Of a stretch of DNA of 64,000 nucleotides, positions 17,014 through 25,391 are shown piece after piece. The DNA is from Bradyrhizobium diversitatis. Lineage in GTDB: Bacteria; Pseudomonadota; Alphaproteobacteria; Rhizobiales; Xanthobacteraceae. The stretch covers positions 62,001 to 126,000 of the forward strand of contig NZ_JACEGD010000027.1 in the NCBI RefSeq assembly GCF_016031635.1. The letters are read 5' to 3'. Numbering within the stretch: the stretch's first letter is position 1; the number at the start of each line of letters is the position of its first letter. The translations under genes were made by a program, and so were the position numbers. The notes under the pieces are model-generated. The model had not been told where the DNA came from. It worked only from the letters and a program-made list of their open reading frames with translations, and ran no database searches.

Positions 17014-18768
17014 TTACTGGGTTGTCCTGGATGCTGCAAGAATAAGGCGGTCGGACGGCGGCAGGTCGAACCGCGGCTCGACGCCCAGGAGCGGCGCGAT
17101 CCGCTCGATCACCTTGCCGCCGGTCGGCACCGCGTTCCAGCCCGAGGTGATGAAACCATGCGTTTCGGGCAGCGCCTGCGGCTCGTCCAGCATGATCAGG
17201 ACGTGATATTTGGGATCGTCGCAGGGCAGGATGGCGGTGAAGGAGTTGAGCACGCGCTTCTTGGCGTAGCGCCCGTTGATGACCTTCTCGGACGTGCCGG
17301 TCTTGCCGCCGACGTAATAGCCCTTGACGTCGGCGGTCTTGGCGGTGCCGATCTCGGCATTTAGCCGCATCAGGTACCGCATCTTGTCGCTGGTCTCCGT
17401 CTTGATGACGCGCTTGGCCATCGCCATGGCTTCGGATTCGCTGCGCTTCATGAATGTCGGCGGAATCAGATAGCCGCCGTTCACCAGCGCGTTGATGCCC
17501 ATCACGGCTTGCAGCGGTGCCACCGACAGGCCCTGGCCGAACGCGGCGGTGACCGTGTTCAACTCGCTCCAGCGCCGCGGGATCAGCGGCGCCGCGCTCT
17601 CCGGCAGCTCGGTGCGCAGCCGCGTCATCTGACCCATCTTGGCGAGGAACGCCTTGTGCGCCTCGACGCCCTGATTGAGCGCAATGCGCGCGGCGCCGAT
17701 GTTGGACGAGTAGGTGAACACTTCCTTGGTGTTGATGAAGCGCCCGAGCGGATGACTGTCGTGGATGGTGAACTTGCCGTAGTGCAGGTTTCCACGTGCG
17801 TCCCACATCGAATTCAGGTTGATCTTGCCGGAATCGAGCCCCATCGCCAGCGTGAACGCCTTGAAGGTCGACCCCATCTCGTAGACGCCGGTGGTCAGGC
17901 GGTTGATGCGATCGGGGTCGTGCGCTTCCTTCGGATTGTTGGGATCGAAATCCGGTAGCGAGACCATCGCCACGATCTCGCCGGTCTTGACGTTGGAGAC
18001 GATGCCGGAAGCGGCCTTGGCGTGGAACTTGTCCTTGGCCTTGAGGAGTTCGTCACGCAGCGCATGCTCGACGCGCAGATCGACCGAGAGCTCGATCGGC
18101 TTCTGCAGCCGGTCGGTTGCAAAGCCGGCGCGGTGGAGATCGGCGAGCCCCTGGTTGTCGAGCCACTTCTCCAGGCCGGCGATGCCCTGGTTGTCGATGT
18201 TGACGAGACCGATGATGTGGGCGACCTCGTTGCCCGTCGGGTAGACGCGCTTGTTCTCGCGCAGGAAGCCGATGCCGGGAAGGCCGAGCTTGTGGATGGC
18301 CTGCTGCTGCGCCGGCGTGACCTCGCGCTTGAGCCAGGCGAAGCCTTTGCGCGACTTCAGGCGCTCGCGCACCTCGGCCTCGTCGAGGTCGGGAATGGTC
18401 GCCGTCAGGAGCTCGATCGCCTCATCCTTGTCGATGATGCGGCGCGGCTCGCTGAACAGGCTCGCGGCCTTGACGTCGGTCGCAAGGATCGCGCCGTTGC
18501 GGTCGACGATGTCGGGCCGCGCGGTCGCGACCACCTCCTGCGCCGCGGCGCGGCGCGCCCCGTGGGCGTCCGCGCCGATCGCGAACATCACGAGCCGCCC
18601 GCCGATCAGGGCATAGACCGAAGCGAAGGCGAGTATCGCAAGCCCCACGCGCGCTCGCGCCTTCACGGCGCGATCGACATTGCGCCCGTAGAGCAGGCTG
18701 CGGATCAGCCGCTGCCGCCACGGTTCAGCCGGCTTCTCGGTCGGTTTTGCAGGCGTTGCCGCGCTCAT
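17014..18768 (-). CDS. ftsI: Septal peptidoglycan transpeptidase FtsI (PBP3, class B)
   Basis: Crosslinks septal peptidoglycan in the periplasm together with FtsW. It is 584 aa. A basic cytoplasmic N-terminus is followed by one membrane helix at about 41-63 (VGLAILAFASVYALIGGRLV). The PBP dimerisation domain (ARPDIVDRNGAILATD at 83-98) precedes the transpeptidase domain. Active-site motifs are STFK at 300-303 (nucleophile S300), SSN at 354-356 and KTGT at 489-492. The start overlaps the stop of the upstream ftsL-like gene by 4 bp. Confidence 0.97.
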   Translation of the reverse strand: MSAATPAKPTEKPAEPWRQRLIRSLLYGRNVDRAVKARARVGLAILAFASVYALIGGRLVMFAIGADAHGARRAAAQEVVATARPDIVDRNGAILATDVKAASLFSEPRRIIDKDEAIELLTATIPDLDEAEVRERLKSRKGFAWLKREVTPAQQQAIHKLGLPGIGFLRENKRVYPTGNEVAHIIGLVNIDNQGIAGLEKWLDNQGLADLHRAGFATDRLQKPIELSVDLRVEHALRDELLKAKDKFHAKAASGIVSNVKTGEIVAMVSLPDFDPNNPKEAHDPDRINRLTTGVYEMGSTFKAFTLAMGLDSGKINLNSMWDARGNLHYGKFTIHDSHPLGRFINTKEVFTYSSNIGAARIALNQGVEAHKAFLAKMGQMTRLRTELPESAAPLIPRRWSELNTVTAAFGQGLSVAPLQAVMGINALVNGGYLIPPTFMKRSESEAMAMAKRVIKTETSDKMRYLMRLNAEIGTAKTADVKGYYVGGKTGTSEKVINGRYAKKRVLNSFTAILPCDDPKYHVLIMLDEPQALPETHGFITSGWNAVPTGGKVIERIAPLLGVEPRFDLPPSDRLILAASRTTQ

Positions 18769-19157
18769 TGCTTGTCCTCGGGCTGAGGCACGGAGCCCGT
18801 CACGGTATCGGGATCGCTCGCGGCTTCGATGGCGTTCAGCATGGCCCCGATCGGATCGGGATCGCCCGGCCTGAACAGCCGCGGCGGGCGCTCCGGCAGA
18901 TTCTTCAGCGAGTCATATTGCGTACCATTGACCGGCTTGAGGTGCAGATGCCGGTCGGACAGGCCTTGCAGCCGCAGCGGGGCATCGAGCTTGGCCCACT
19001 CGGCCCGCAGCGCCGCGATCGCGTCGCGCTCCTCGCGGATCTCTGCACGCAGCCGCAGCACCTTCTCGGTGCGCGCCGTGGAGTCCATCTTGATCCGGTA
19101 GACATGGGCCGCCGCGAAGATCAGCGCGCCGATGACGAGGAGGTGGATGATGCGCAT
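18765..19157 (-). CDS. ftsL: FtsL-like cell division protein
   Basis: Small bitopic protein of 130 aa: one N-terminal membrane helix (IIHLLVIGALIFAAAHVY, residues 3-20), then a charged, heptad-like stretch of about 45 residues (ARTEKVLRLRAEIREERDA) typical of FtsL coiled coils. The tail is proline- and aspartate-rich. FtsL sequences are poorly conserved, so the call rests on topology, coiled coil and position between rsmH and ftsI. It lies 3 bp downstream of rsmH and overlaps ftsI by 4 bp. In other bacteria FtsL binds FtsB and FtsQ. Confidence 0.85.
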   Translation of the reverse strand: MRIIHLLVIGALIFAAAHVYRIKMDSTARTEKVLRLRAEIREERDAIAALRAEWAKLDAPLRLQGLSDRHLHLKPVNGTQYDSLKNLPERPPRLFRPGDPDPIGAMLNAIEAASDPDTVTGSVPQPEDKQ

Positions 19158-19160
19158 GCG

Positions 19161-20150
19161 CTAACCGCCCCTCATCACGTCGGAGAGTTTCGGCCAGGGC
19201 GATGCCTCGTCGGTCTCGTGCGCCGGCGCCGCGGTGCGCTCGGCGGCGCGCAGCTTTGCGGAGCGTGCGCGCGGATTATGCGCAACTTCGTCTTCGCCGG
19301 CGACGACGGGCCGCCGCGTCAGAACCCGGAAGCTCGGCGTCACTTGCGCCACTTCCGGCAGATGCCGCGAACCGCCGCCGGTCCTGGAGCGCTCAGTGAG
19401 AAAATTCTTGACGATGCGGTCTTCCAGCGAATGGAACGAGACCACGACGAGGCGGCCGCCGGGCTTGAGCATGCGCTCGGCCGCAGCGAGCGCGGCCTGG
19501 AGCTCGTCGAGTTCCTCGTTGACGAAGATGCGCAGCGCCTGGAACGTCCGCGTTGCCGGATGAATGTCCCCCGGCTTTGAGCGGACCACCCTTCCGACGA
19601 GATCGGCAAGCGCGCGCGTGGTGGTGAACGGGGTCTCCTGGCGGTCCGCGACAATGGCGCGTGCGATGCGGCGCGAATGCCGCTCCTCGCCGAGGAGATA
19701 GATGATGTCGGCGAGATCGCCTTCCGACGCACGCGCGACCACGTCGGCCGCGGTCGGGCCCGTCTGCCCCATCCGCATGTCGAGCGGACCGTCGAGGCGG
19801 AACGAGAAGCCGCGGCCGGCCTGGTCGAGCTGCATCGAGGACACGCCGACATCCATCACGACGCCGTCGATCGCCTCGACGCCCTGCGCCGCGCAGATCT
19901 CGGCAAGATCGGAGAAGCGGCCCTCGACCAGCATCAGCCGGCCTGCGGAACGTTCGACCAGCCCGGCGCCGCCGGCAATCGCCGTGCGGTCGCGATCAAT
20001 GGCGATGAGTCGGGTTCCCGGCACCTCCAGGATCGCGCGGCTATAGCCGCCGGCGCCAAAAGTGGCGTCGACATAGACGCCGCCCTCGCGCGGAGCGAGA
20101 TGCGCGACGGCCTCCCGACCAAGGACGGGGATGTGCGGAACCGAGCTCAT
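19161..20150 (-). CDS. rsmH: 16S rRNA (cytosine(1402)-N4)-methyltransferase RsmH (MraW)
   Basis: Class I SAM methyltransferase that modifies C1402 in the ribosomal P site. It is 329 aa from MSSVPHIPVLGREAV; a longer in-frame start at 20336 is rejected because the extra residues look non-coding. YVDATFGAGGYSRAIL is motif I, GVVMDVGVSSMQLDQAGRGFS the family block, and VVSFHSLEDRIVKNFL the C-terminal signature. It is the first gene of the dcw cluster here. No mraZ gene is found upstream, and the amidase is divergent. Confidence 0.97.
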   Translation of the reverse strand: MSSVPHIPVLGREAVAHLAPREGGVYVDATFGAGGYSRAILEVPGTRLIAIDRDRTAIAGGAGLVERSAGRLMLVEGRFSDLAEICAAQGVEAIDGVVMDVGVSSMQLDQAGRGFSFRLDGPLDMRMGQTGPTAADVVARASEGDLADIIYLLGEERHSRRIARAIVADRQETPFTTTRALADLVGRVVRSKPGDIHPATRTFQALRIFVNEELDELQAALAAAERMLKPGGRLVVVSFHSLEDRIVKNFLTERSRTGGGSRHLPEVAQVTPSFRVLTRRPVVAGEDEVAHNPRARSAKLRAAERTAAPAHETDEASPWPKLSDVMRGG

Positions 20151-20591
20151 GCGAAACGCCTGCCGACCGACCGGCCTGACATCCAAGCAAGATCGGGGAC
20201 GAACAAGCCCATAACGCCTCGAATCATTACGCGTCGCGGCGGTTCCACGACAAAGCCCTCGTCCAGCATGGTTACCGGGCCCGGTCGTCCCGCGCCGCAA
20301 ACCCAGTGTTCCCAGTGGAATTTGTCGGGCAGCCATGGGATTTCAAGCCAAAATACGCTTTGGCCGCCTCCGGACGCGGGTCGGCACTTCATCCCTCAGT
20401 AACGGCCCTTAGCGTTAAGAAAGCGTTGCTCGACTCGATACAAGTCGTAAAGGTGACGAGCGGGGTGATGCCTCATCCACACACGTCGCCGAAATGCATC
20501 CGTTAACCGCGCCGCGCGATTGCGTGCGGTGGACGGTAAAGGAATAGTAAAGAGAAGGGCTTGCCCTACTCTCCGTTCGTTCGAGCTGCTC
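20151..20591. other. Divergent intergenic region upstream of the dcw cluster
   Basis: No convincing gene is seen in 441 bp. Short open frames on the minus strand (for example 20147-20392) lack a ribosome site and family features, and none resembles MraZ. TTAA-type motifs occur near 20414 and 20504. The dcw promoter and that of the amidase must both lie here, but no sigma-70 site could be assigned with confidence. Confidence 0.5.
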
Positions 20592-21455
20592 ATGCCCTCC
20601 GGTTCGTCCACACCGTCTGGATCTGATTCGAAGCGCCAACGCGTTCTCCCGGTTCCCAAGACCGTGGCGAGCCTGCGGACGTTCGAGCCCGACTCGTCGA
20701 TCGTCTCGGACATCATCCCCTCGCCCAATCATGGCGAGCGCAACAAGGGACGGCAGCCGGACATGATCGTGCTGCACTACACCGGCATGCCCGATGTCGA
20801 GGGCGCGCTGGCACGGCTGTGCACGGCCGGCAGCGAAGTGTCGGCGCATTATGTCGTGCTGGAGGACGGCCGCATCGTGCAATGCGTGCCCGAGGCCAAG
20901 CGCGCCTGGCACGCAGGTGTCTCGTCCTGGGCCGGCGAGGACGACATCAACTCCTGCTCGATCGGCATCGAGATCATCAATCGCGGCCACGACTGGGGCT
21001 ATCCCGAGTTTCCGTTGCGCCAGATCGCCGCCGTGATCGCGCTGTGTCGCGGCATCATGCTTCGCCGCAAGGTGCCGGCGCACCGGGTGCTCGGCCATTC
21101 CGACGTCGCGCCCGCGCGCAAGAAGGATCCCGGCGAAAAATTTCCATGGCATTCGCTGGCCAATTCCGGCGTCGGCCACTGGGTTACGCCCGCTCCGATC
21201 GTGCGCGGCGAGACTCTGATGCTCGGCACCATCAGTGACGCCGTGCTGAGCATGCAGCAGGCGCTCGCAAGGTACGGCTACGGCGTGCCGCTCACCGGCA
21301 AATACGACGCCGCGACGCTGGAAGTCGTCACCGCCTTCCAGCGCCATTTCCGTCCGGCACGGCTCGATGGCGTCGCCGATCATTCGACGCTGTCGACATT
21401 GCAGGCACTGCTGGCGAGCCTGCCGGCGGAAGGGACGACGGTGGCGTCGAAGTGA
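20592..21455 (+). CDS. N-acetylmuramoyl-L-alanine amidase (AmiD/AmpD type) with peptidoglycan-binding domain
   Basis: Zinc amidase that cleaves the MurNAc-L-Ala bond. It is 287 aa from ATG 20592; an in-frame TTG at 20520 is an alternative. The Amidase_2 domain contains the first zinc ligand in IVLHYTGM, the core NSCSIGIEIINRGHDWGYPEF, and the HSDVAPARKKDPGEKFPW segment supplying the second histidine and the aspartate. A C-terminal peptidoglycan-binding domain follows (VLSMQQALARYGYGVPLTGKYD, split; then VVTAFQRHF). No signal peptide is obvious. Its position divergent from dcw is typical of rhizobia. Confidence 0.9.
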   Translation: MPSGSSTPSGSDSKRQRVLPVPKTVASLRTFEPDSSIVSDIIPSPNHGERNKGRQPDMIVLHYTGMPDVEGALARLCTAGSEVSAHYVVLEDGRIVQCVPEAKRAWHAGVSSWAGEDDINSCSIGIEIINRGHDWGYPEFPLRQIAAVIALCRGIMLRRKVPAHRVLGHSDVAPARKKDPGEKFPWHSLANSGVGHWVTPAPIVRGETLMLGTISDAVLSMQQALARYGYGVPLTGKYDAATLEVVTAFQRHFRPARLDGVADHSTLSTLQALLASLPAEGTTVASK

Positions 21456-21476
21456 CGGCGTAGGCCACATCCGCCG

Positions 21477-21563
21477 TCATTGCGAGGAGCTCTTGCGACG
21501 AAGCAATCCAGTATGTCTCTGCGGAAAGACGCTGGATTGCTTCGCTACGCTCGCAATGACGGA
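21477..21563. repeat. Palindromic repeat (GTCATTGCGAGGAGC family)
   Basis: An inverted repeat of about 87 bp. Ends are GTCATTGCGAGGAGC and CGCTCGCAATGACGG; inner blocks GAAGCAATCCAG and CTGGATTGCTTC face each other. It lies between the convergent amidase and sigma-factor genes and may act as a bidirectional terminator. Partial copies sit near 9745 and 47423. Confidence 0.75.
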
Positions 21564-21574
21564 ATGTGTGGCGA

Positions 21575-22807
21575 CTACTCCATCTCCCTCATCCTTCGCG
21601 CATAGAGCCTCCGCAACGGCTCGAGCTGCGTCGCCTCCATCGCCGCATGATAGGCCTCGCGCGCCTGCTCCGTCCTGCCGAGCCTCCGCAACAGATCCGC
21701 GCGCACTGCCGGCAACAGCTCATAGCCGCGAAGCCCGCCGCGCGCGGTGATCGCATCGACGAGATCGAGCGCTCGTGCCGGCCCGTCGACCATCGACACC
21801 GCGGCGGCGTGGTTCAGCTCGATCACCGGCGACGGGTTGATGCGCAGCAAAACCTCATAGAGTCCCGCAATCTGCGGCCAGTCGGTTTCCTCAAAGCTCG
21901 GCGCTCTCGCATGCAGCGCGGCGATCGCGGCCTGCACGGCATAGGGCTGCGGCCGGCCGGGCACGCGCAGCGCATCGTCGACCAGACGCAGGCCTTCATC
22001 GATCTGCCCACGATCCCACAGCGAGCGGTCCTGCTCTTCGAGCAGCACGATGTCGCCGGCCGGCGTCTCGCGTCCGGCGCGGCGGGCGTCGTGCAGCAGC
22101 ATCAGGGCCAGCAGCCCCTTGATGCCGGCGCGATCGGGCATCAGCCGATCGAGCAAGCGGCCGAGCCGGATGGCTTCGGCCGCAAGATCGGGCCGCATCA
22201 GGTCCGTGCCCTCGGTCGCGACATAGCCTTCGGTGAAGACGAGATAGATCACGGCGAGCACGCCATCGAGCCGCGGCACCAGCGCGTCGCGTTCGGGCAC
22301 CTCATAGGGGATACCGGCAAGCCTGATCTTCTGCTTGGCGCGGACCAGCCGCTGCGCCATTGCCTCCTCGCCCACGAGGAACGCGCGCGCGACCTGCGCT
22401 GTCGAGAGCCCGCAGACGGTGCGGAGCGTCAGCGCGACCTGGACCTCGGGCGCGAACGCGGGATGGCAGCAGGTAAAGATCAGCCGCAGCATGTCGTCGT
22501 CGAGCGTTGCCGGCGGCTCGTAGGAGCCCAGCGCGTTCAGCTCGAGCTCATGCACCAGCGCCTGCTGCTTGCCGCGGAAGACGGCCTGGCGGCGGATGCG
22601 GTCGATCGCCTTGTGCTTGGCGACATTGACCAGCCAGGCGCGCGGATTGCCGGGGACCTCAGACCCCGCCCAGCGTTCCAGCGCGACGGCAAAGGCATCC
22701 TGGAGCGCGTCCTCGGCGAGATCGAAATCGCCGACGAGACGGATCAGCGTGGCCAGCGCCCGCCCCGTCTCGTCGCGGAAGATTTTGTCGATCTCGCCAG
22801 GGGCCAT
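21575..22807 (-). CDS. ECF42-type RNA polymerase sigma factor with C-terminal TPR-like domain
   Basis: It is 410 aa, twice the length of a minimal ECF sigma factor. Sigma region 2 covers about residues 10-75 (DFDLAEDALQDAFAVALERW and NPRAWLVNVAKHKAIDRIRR, each split across region 2). Sigma region 4 is near 125-170 (LTLRTVCGLSTAQVARAFLV, EEAMAQRLVRAK). The remaining 230 residues are helical and TPR-like (LLALMLLHDARR, IELNHAAAV). No anti-sigma gene is adjacent; instead a DGPF/YCII gene lies upstream. Long ECF sigma plus DGPF partner defines the ECF42 group. The target genes are not visible. Confidence 0.88.
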   Translation of the reverse strand: MAPGEIDKIFRDETGRALATLIRLVGDFDLAEDALQDAFAVALERWAGSEVPGNPRAWLVNVAKHKAIDRIRRQAVFRGKQQALVHELELNALGSYEPPATLDDDMLRLIFTCCHPAFAPEVQVALTLRTVCGLSTAQVARAFLVGEEAMAQRLVRAKQKIRLAGIPYEVPERDALVPRLDGVLAVIYLVFTEGYVATEGTDLMRPDLAAEAIRLGRLLDRLMPDRAGIKGLLALMLLHDARRAGRETPAGDIVLLEEQDRSLWDRGQIDEGLRLVDDALRVPGRPQPYAVQAAIAALHARAPSFEETDWPQIAGLYEVLLRINPSPVIELNHAAAVSMVDGPARALDLVDAITARGGLRGYELLPAVRADLLRRLGRTEQAREAYHAAMEATQLEPLRRLYARRMREME

Positions 22808-22829
22808 TGAACGCGATCACTTCCCTCTC

Positions 22830-22930
22830 GTCATTCCGGGGCGCGGCAAAGCCGCGAGCCCGGAATCCATAACCACGATTCGGGGATATGGATTCCGGGC
22901 CTGCGCCTTGCGGCGCATCCCGGAATGACG
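22830..22930. repeat. Palindromic intergenic repeat (GTCATTCCGGGGC family)
   Basis: About 100 bp between the DGPF gene and the ECF42 gene. Outer arms are GTCATTCCGGGG and CCCGGAATGACG; inner arms GGAATCCATA and TATGGATTCC. The hairpin could lower expression of the sigma gene if both genes share a transcript. Confidence 0.75.
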
Positions 22931-22943
22931 AAGGTGAGAGTTG

Positions 22944-23297
22944 TCACTTCTCATACACCCAGATCGGCCGTACCTCGATCGAGCCGATGCGCGCGCTGGG
23001 AATCCGCGCCGCGATCTCGATCGCGGCATTGAGATCCTTGGCCTCGACGAGATAGTAACCGCCGAGCTGCTCGCGCGTTTCCGCGAACGGACCATCGGTC
23101 GTCAGCGTCTTGCCCTCGCGCACACGCACGGTCGTTGCAGTCGTGGTCGGCTGCAGGCGGTCGCCGGCCTTGAAATTGCCGCCCTGGATGATGGATTGCG
23201 TGAAGGCCTGGTATTCGGCCAGCATCTTCTGGCTGGTCGCCGCGTCGTTCTTCGCGTACTCGACCTCGTTCTGATAGATCATCAGCAGATATTGCAT
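22944..23297 (-). CDS. YCII-related DGPF-domain protein
   Basis: Small cytoplasmic protein of 117 aa starting MQYLLMIYQNEVEY. The DGPF motif is visible as TTDGPFAETREQLGGYYLVEA at about residues 68-88 (split: TTDGPFAETREQ, then LGGYYLVEA). The YCII fold is a ferredoxin-like alpha/beta dimer. Start choice: GGAGTGAAGCA lies just upstream of ATG 23297; the longer in-frame start is unlikely. It precedes the ECF42 sigma gene in the same direction, the conserved partner arrangement. Its biochemical role is unknown. Confidence 0.9.
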   Translation of the reverse strand: MQYLLMIYQNEVEYAKNDAATSQKMLAEYQAFTQSIIQGGNFKAGDRLQPTTTATTVRVREGKTLTTDGPFAETREQLGGYYLVEAKDLNAAIEIAARIPSARIGSIEVRPIWVYEK

Positions 23298-23411
23298 TGC
23301 TTCACTCCTGTTGCCCGGCTGTGTTGCCGACATTCAGTCGAACGGAACACGCACCAAACGACATCTTCAGGATAGATTATTCGCCGGCGAGGCGCGCGTC
23401 GCGATATCGGC

Positions 23412-23440
23412 TTGACGAAACCGTCACAAATGCCCCATGC
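23412..23440 (+). promoter_or_regulatory. Candidate sigma-70 promoter of rnpB
   Basis: TTGACG at 23412-23417 and CCATGC at 23435-23440 with a 17-bp spacer. The spacing puts transcription start near 23446, where the RNase P RNA begins. The -35 is good and the -10 is weak. Confidence 0.4.
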
Positions 23441-23444
23441 GTAA

Positions 23445-23868
23445 TCCGTCAGTCGGCCGGACGGCCGCTCCGGCACGTGCCGAAAGGCCGCCGGGGAGGA
23501 AAGTCCGGGCTCCCTTGACATGCGGTGCCGGATAACGTCCGGCGGGGGTGACCCCAGGGAAAGTGCCACAGAGAACGAACCGCTTCCTCCTCGGAGGAAG
23601 TAAGGGTGAAAAGGTGCGGTAAGAGCGCACCGCGGTTCCGGCAACGGAGCCGGCATGGCAAACCCCACCGGGAGCAAAACCGAATAGGGACGGCTTAAGC
23701 GGGCTGTTCGCTTTGAGCGATAACGCCGCGGGGCGATGTCAGGCCCGCCGTCCGGGTAGGTTGCTCGAGGCCATGTGCAAACACGGTCCCAGAGGAATGG
23801 TCGTCACGTATCGTTCGCGCAAGCGGACGGTGCCCTACAGAACCCGGCTTACAGGCCGGCTGATACTC
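23445..23868 (+). ncRNA. rnpB: RNase P RNA (bacterial type A, alphaproteobacterial)
   Basis: Catalytic RNA that matures the 5' ends of tRNAs. The universally conserved GAGGAAAGTCCGGGCTC is at 23496-23512 and ACAGAACCCGGCTTA near the 3' end at 23837-23851. The P1 helix closes: CAGTCGGCC (23450-23458) pairs with GGCCGGCTG (23854-23862) with one G-U pair. Internal GGGAGCAAAACCGAATAGGG and CCACAGAGA blocks match the class. Ends are estimated from P1, within about 10 bp. Open frames on either strand here are accidental. Confidence 0.95.
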
Positions 23869-23869
23869 T

Positions 23870-23925
23870 AAAGCGTTTTCGAGCGAAGTGGGTTTCCGGT
23901 TCGCGTGAAGAAAGCGCGTCTTGCT
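23870..23925. repeat. AAAGCGTTTTCGAGCGAAGTGG-type intergenic repeat
   Basis: Immediately downstream of rnpB. AAAGCGTTTTCGAGCGAAG and the facing GAAGAAAGCGCG resemble a repeat I recall as frequent in Bradyrhizobium and Rhodopseudomonas genomes. It could contribute to rnpB 3' end formation, but no T run is seen. Confidence 0.5.
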
Positions 23926-24003
23926 CGGTAAGCGACGAGGGGTTCGGTGCCAACGCATCGGACCCCTCACCATTTTGGCCGGGCGCCCTGCCATTCAACC
24001 GGT

Positions 24004-24106
24004 GTCATTCCGGGGCTCGCGAAGCGAGAAGCCGGAATCCATCGAGCGGCGGAGACGGAGGAAAAATGGATTCCGGGCTCGTGCTGCGCACGCCCCGCAA
24101 TGACGG
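24004..24106. repeat. Palindromic intergenic repeat (GTCATTCCGGGGC family)
   Basis: About 100 bp. GTCATTCCGGGGCTCGCG on the left, CCCCGCAATGACGG on the right, inner GGAATCCAT and ATGGATTCC. It ends 7 bp before the stop of the convergent hydrolase gene. Confidence 0.7.
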
Positions 24107-24112
24107 CGAGAA

Positions 24113-24838
24113 CTAGGCAACGATCTCGTTCAACACCGCCATCAGCGCCTCCGGCGCCGTCACGTTCGGCGCATGGCTGGCGTCGAGCTCGACATAGCGC
24201 CAGCCGTCCTCGCTCTTCGTCCGCTTGGCGAACTGCCCGAACACGTCGCCCGGCGGGATGCGCGTGCAATAGATGTAGCTGCGCGGCATCGCCGGCTCGC
24301 CGTGCTCGAGCCTCAGCCTGGTCTCGAAGCACTTGATCGGCATTGGGACCCGGCGTTCATTGAGCCAGTCGAGATCGGCTTGGGGCGTGTCCGGCGGCGG
24401 CGGATTCGGCGGGATGCGATAGCCGTCGCCCGAGCTTACCGCCCTTCGCATCGGCTCGCGACCGCCCTCATTGAGATCGAACAGCGACTGGCCATCGCGC
24501 GGCACGAAGGCGTCGAGATAGATCAGCTGCGTCACGCGCTCGCGCGCGCGATCGGCGACGCCGGTCGCGACCATGCCGCCATAGCTATGGCCAAGCAGCA
24601 CGATGTCGCTGAGATCCTCGAAGCCGATGACGTTGAGGATGTCCTGGATGTGCGTCTCCAGATCGATCGTGGGGCTTGCGAGATGCGCGCGCTCGCCGAG
24701 CCCGGTATAGGTCGGTGCCACCAGGCGATGGCCGGCCTGCGCCATCAGCGGATGCATCTTCTTCCAGGCCCATCCGCCGGACCAGGCGCCATGACAAAGC
24801 AGGAAGGTCTTCGCGCGTGCGGCCATCGGCGTTTCCAT
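24113..24838 (-). CDS. Alpha/beta hydrolase
   Basis: It is 241 aa of the alpha/beta hydrolase fold, probably cytoplasmic. The oxyanion segment FLLCHGAWSGGWAW is at residues 12-25. The nucleophile elbow GHSYGGMVATGVADRA gives Ser in G-H-S-Y-G near residue 83. LDAFVPRDGQSLFDL lies in the cap region, and a C-terminal ELDASHAPNVTAPEAL supplies the catalytic histidine. It resembles the plant methylesterase/salicylate-binding-like group of short bacterial esterases. The start is ATG (METPMAARAK). The substrate cannot be told from sequence. Confidence 0.85.
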   Translation of the reverse strand: METPMAARAKTFLLCHGAWSGGWAWKKMHPLMAQAGHRLVAPTYTGLGERAHLASPTIDLETHIQDILNVIGFEDLSDIVLLGHSYGGMVATGVADRARERVTQLIYLDAFVPRDGQSLFDLNEGGREPMRRAVSSGDGYRIPPNPPPPDTPQADLDWLNERRVPMPIKCFETRLRLEHGEPAMPRSYIYCTRIPPGDVFGQFAKRTKSEDGWRYVELDASHAPNVTAPEALMAVLNEIVA

Positions 24839-24892
24839 CGTTCTTGTTGGTACGACGGAGTGTACTGGCCGGCCGCGCGATGTAAACGCCGC

Positions 24893-25333
24893 TCAGGCCG
24901 CGCGCGTATCCGCCTTCACCAGGACCGGTGCAAGCCCGGCGGCTTCGCGCCGCAGCTTGCTCGCCTCGAAACCGTGCATGCCCAGCTGCCATTGCAGCCC
25001 GACGATGGCGCCCTTGGTCGGTTGCAGCAGCGCGAGCGAGGCGAACAGCGTCACCGGCAGCCACACCGCGAGTTGCAACCATTCCGGCGGCGCATAGGCG
25101 GTCTCGACCGCGAGGATCGCCGGCACCACGAGATGGCCGACCACGACCATCACGAGATAGGCGGGAAAGTCGTCGGCGCGCTGGTGGAACAGTTCCTCGC
25201 CGCAATGGTCGCAAGCGTCGGCCACTTTCAGGAAACGGCCGAACATGTGCCCTTCCCCGCAATTCGGACACTTGCCGCTGAAACCGCGCCACATCGCCTT
25301 AGCCAGAGAGACCGGCGCCAGAGAGACCGACAT
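24893..25333 (-). CDS. DUF983 family membrane protein with zinc-ribbon-like cysteines
   Basis: It is 146 aa from MSVSLAPVSLAKAM. Two CxxC pairs sit at the N-terminus (GKCPNCGEGHMF, then ACDHCGEELFHQRADDFPAYL), with the FPAY motif of DUF983. Two membrane helices follow (YLVMVVVGHLVVPAILAVET, split; and WLPVTLFASLALLQPTKGA). The function of DUF983 is unknown. It is divergent from the MocR regulator over about 80 bp that contain paired sites, so it is the likeliest regulated neighbour. An upstream ATG overlapping mocR was rejected because it would run through those sites. Confidence 0.85.
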   Translation of the reverse strand: MSVSLAPVSLAKAMWRGFSGKCPNCGEGHMFGRFLKVADACDHCGEELFHQRADDFPAYLVMVVVGHLVVPAILAVETAYAPPEWLQLAVWLPVTLFASLALLQPTKGAIVGLQWQLGMHGFEASKLRREAAGLAPVLVKADTRAA

Positions 25334-25359
25334 GACCAAACCTCTTCCTTTTCGACGAT

Positions 25360-25391
25360 CCATACAATAGTATCTTGCATCCATACATTCA
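25360..25391. promoter_or_regulatory. Candidate MocR operator: direct repeat plus palindrome
   Basis: On the minus strand TGTATGGAT occurs twice, 21 bp apart (two helical turns), and ATAC-AATA-GTAT forms a small inverted repeat between them. Paired direct repeats in a divergent promoter are the usual target of MocR/GntR-aminotransferase regulators. Boundaries are within 1-2 bp. Confidence 0.55.

Noticed and set aside
15458..17806. A 782-codon frame extending murE upstream through ftsI
   Set aside because: The extra 290 codons lie antiphase in ftsI and have arginine-rich shadow composition; murE starts at 16930.
20147..20392. 81-codon minus-strand frame in front of rsmH, considered as MraZ
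   Set aside because: It lacks the MraZ DxxxR motifs, overlaps the rsmH start and has no ribosome site.
23282..23994. Several open frames on both strands across rnpB
   Set aside because: They fall in a conserved structural RNA.
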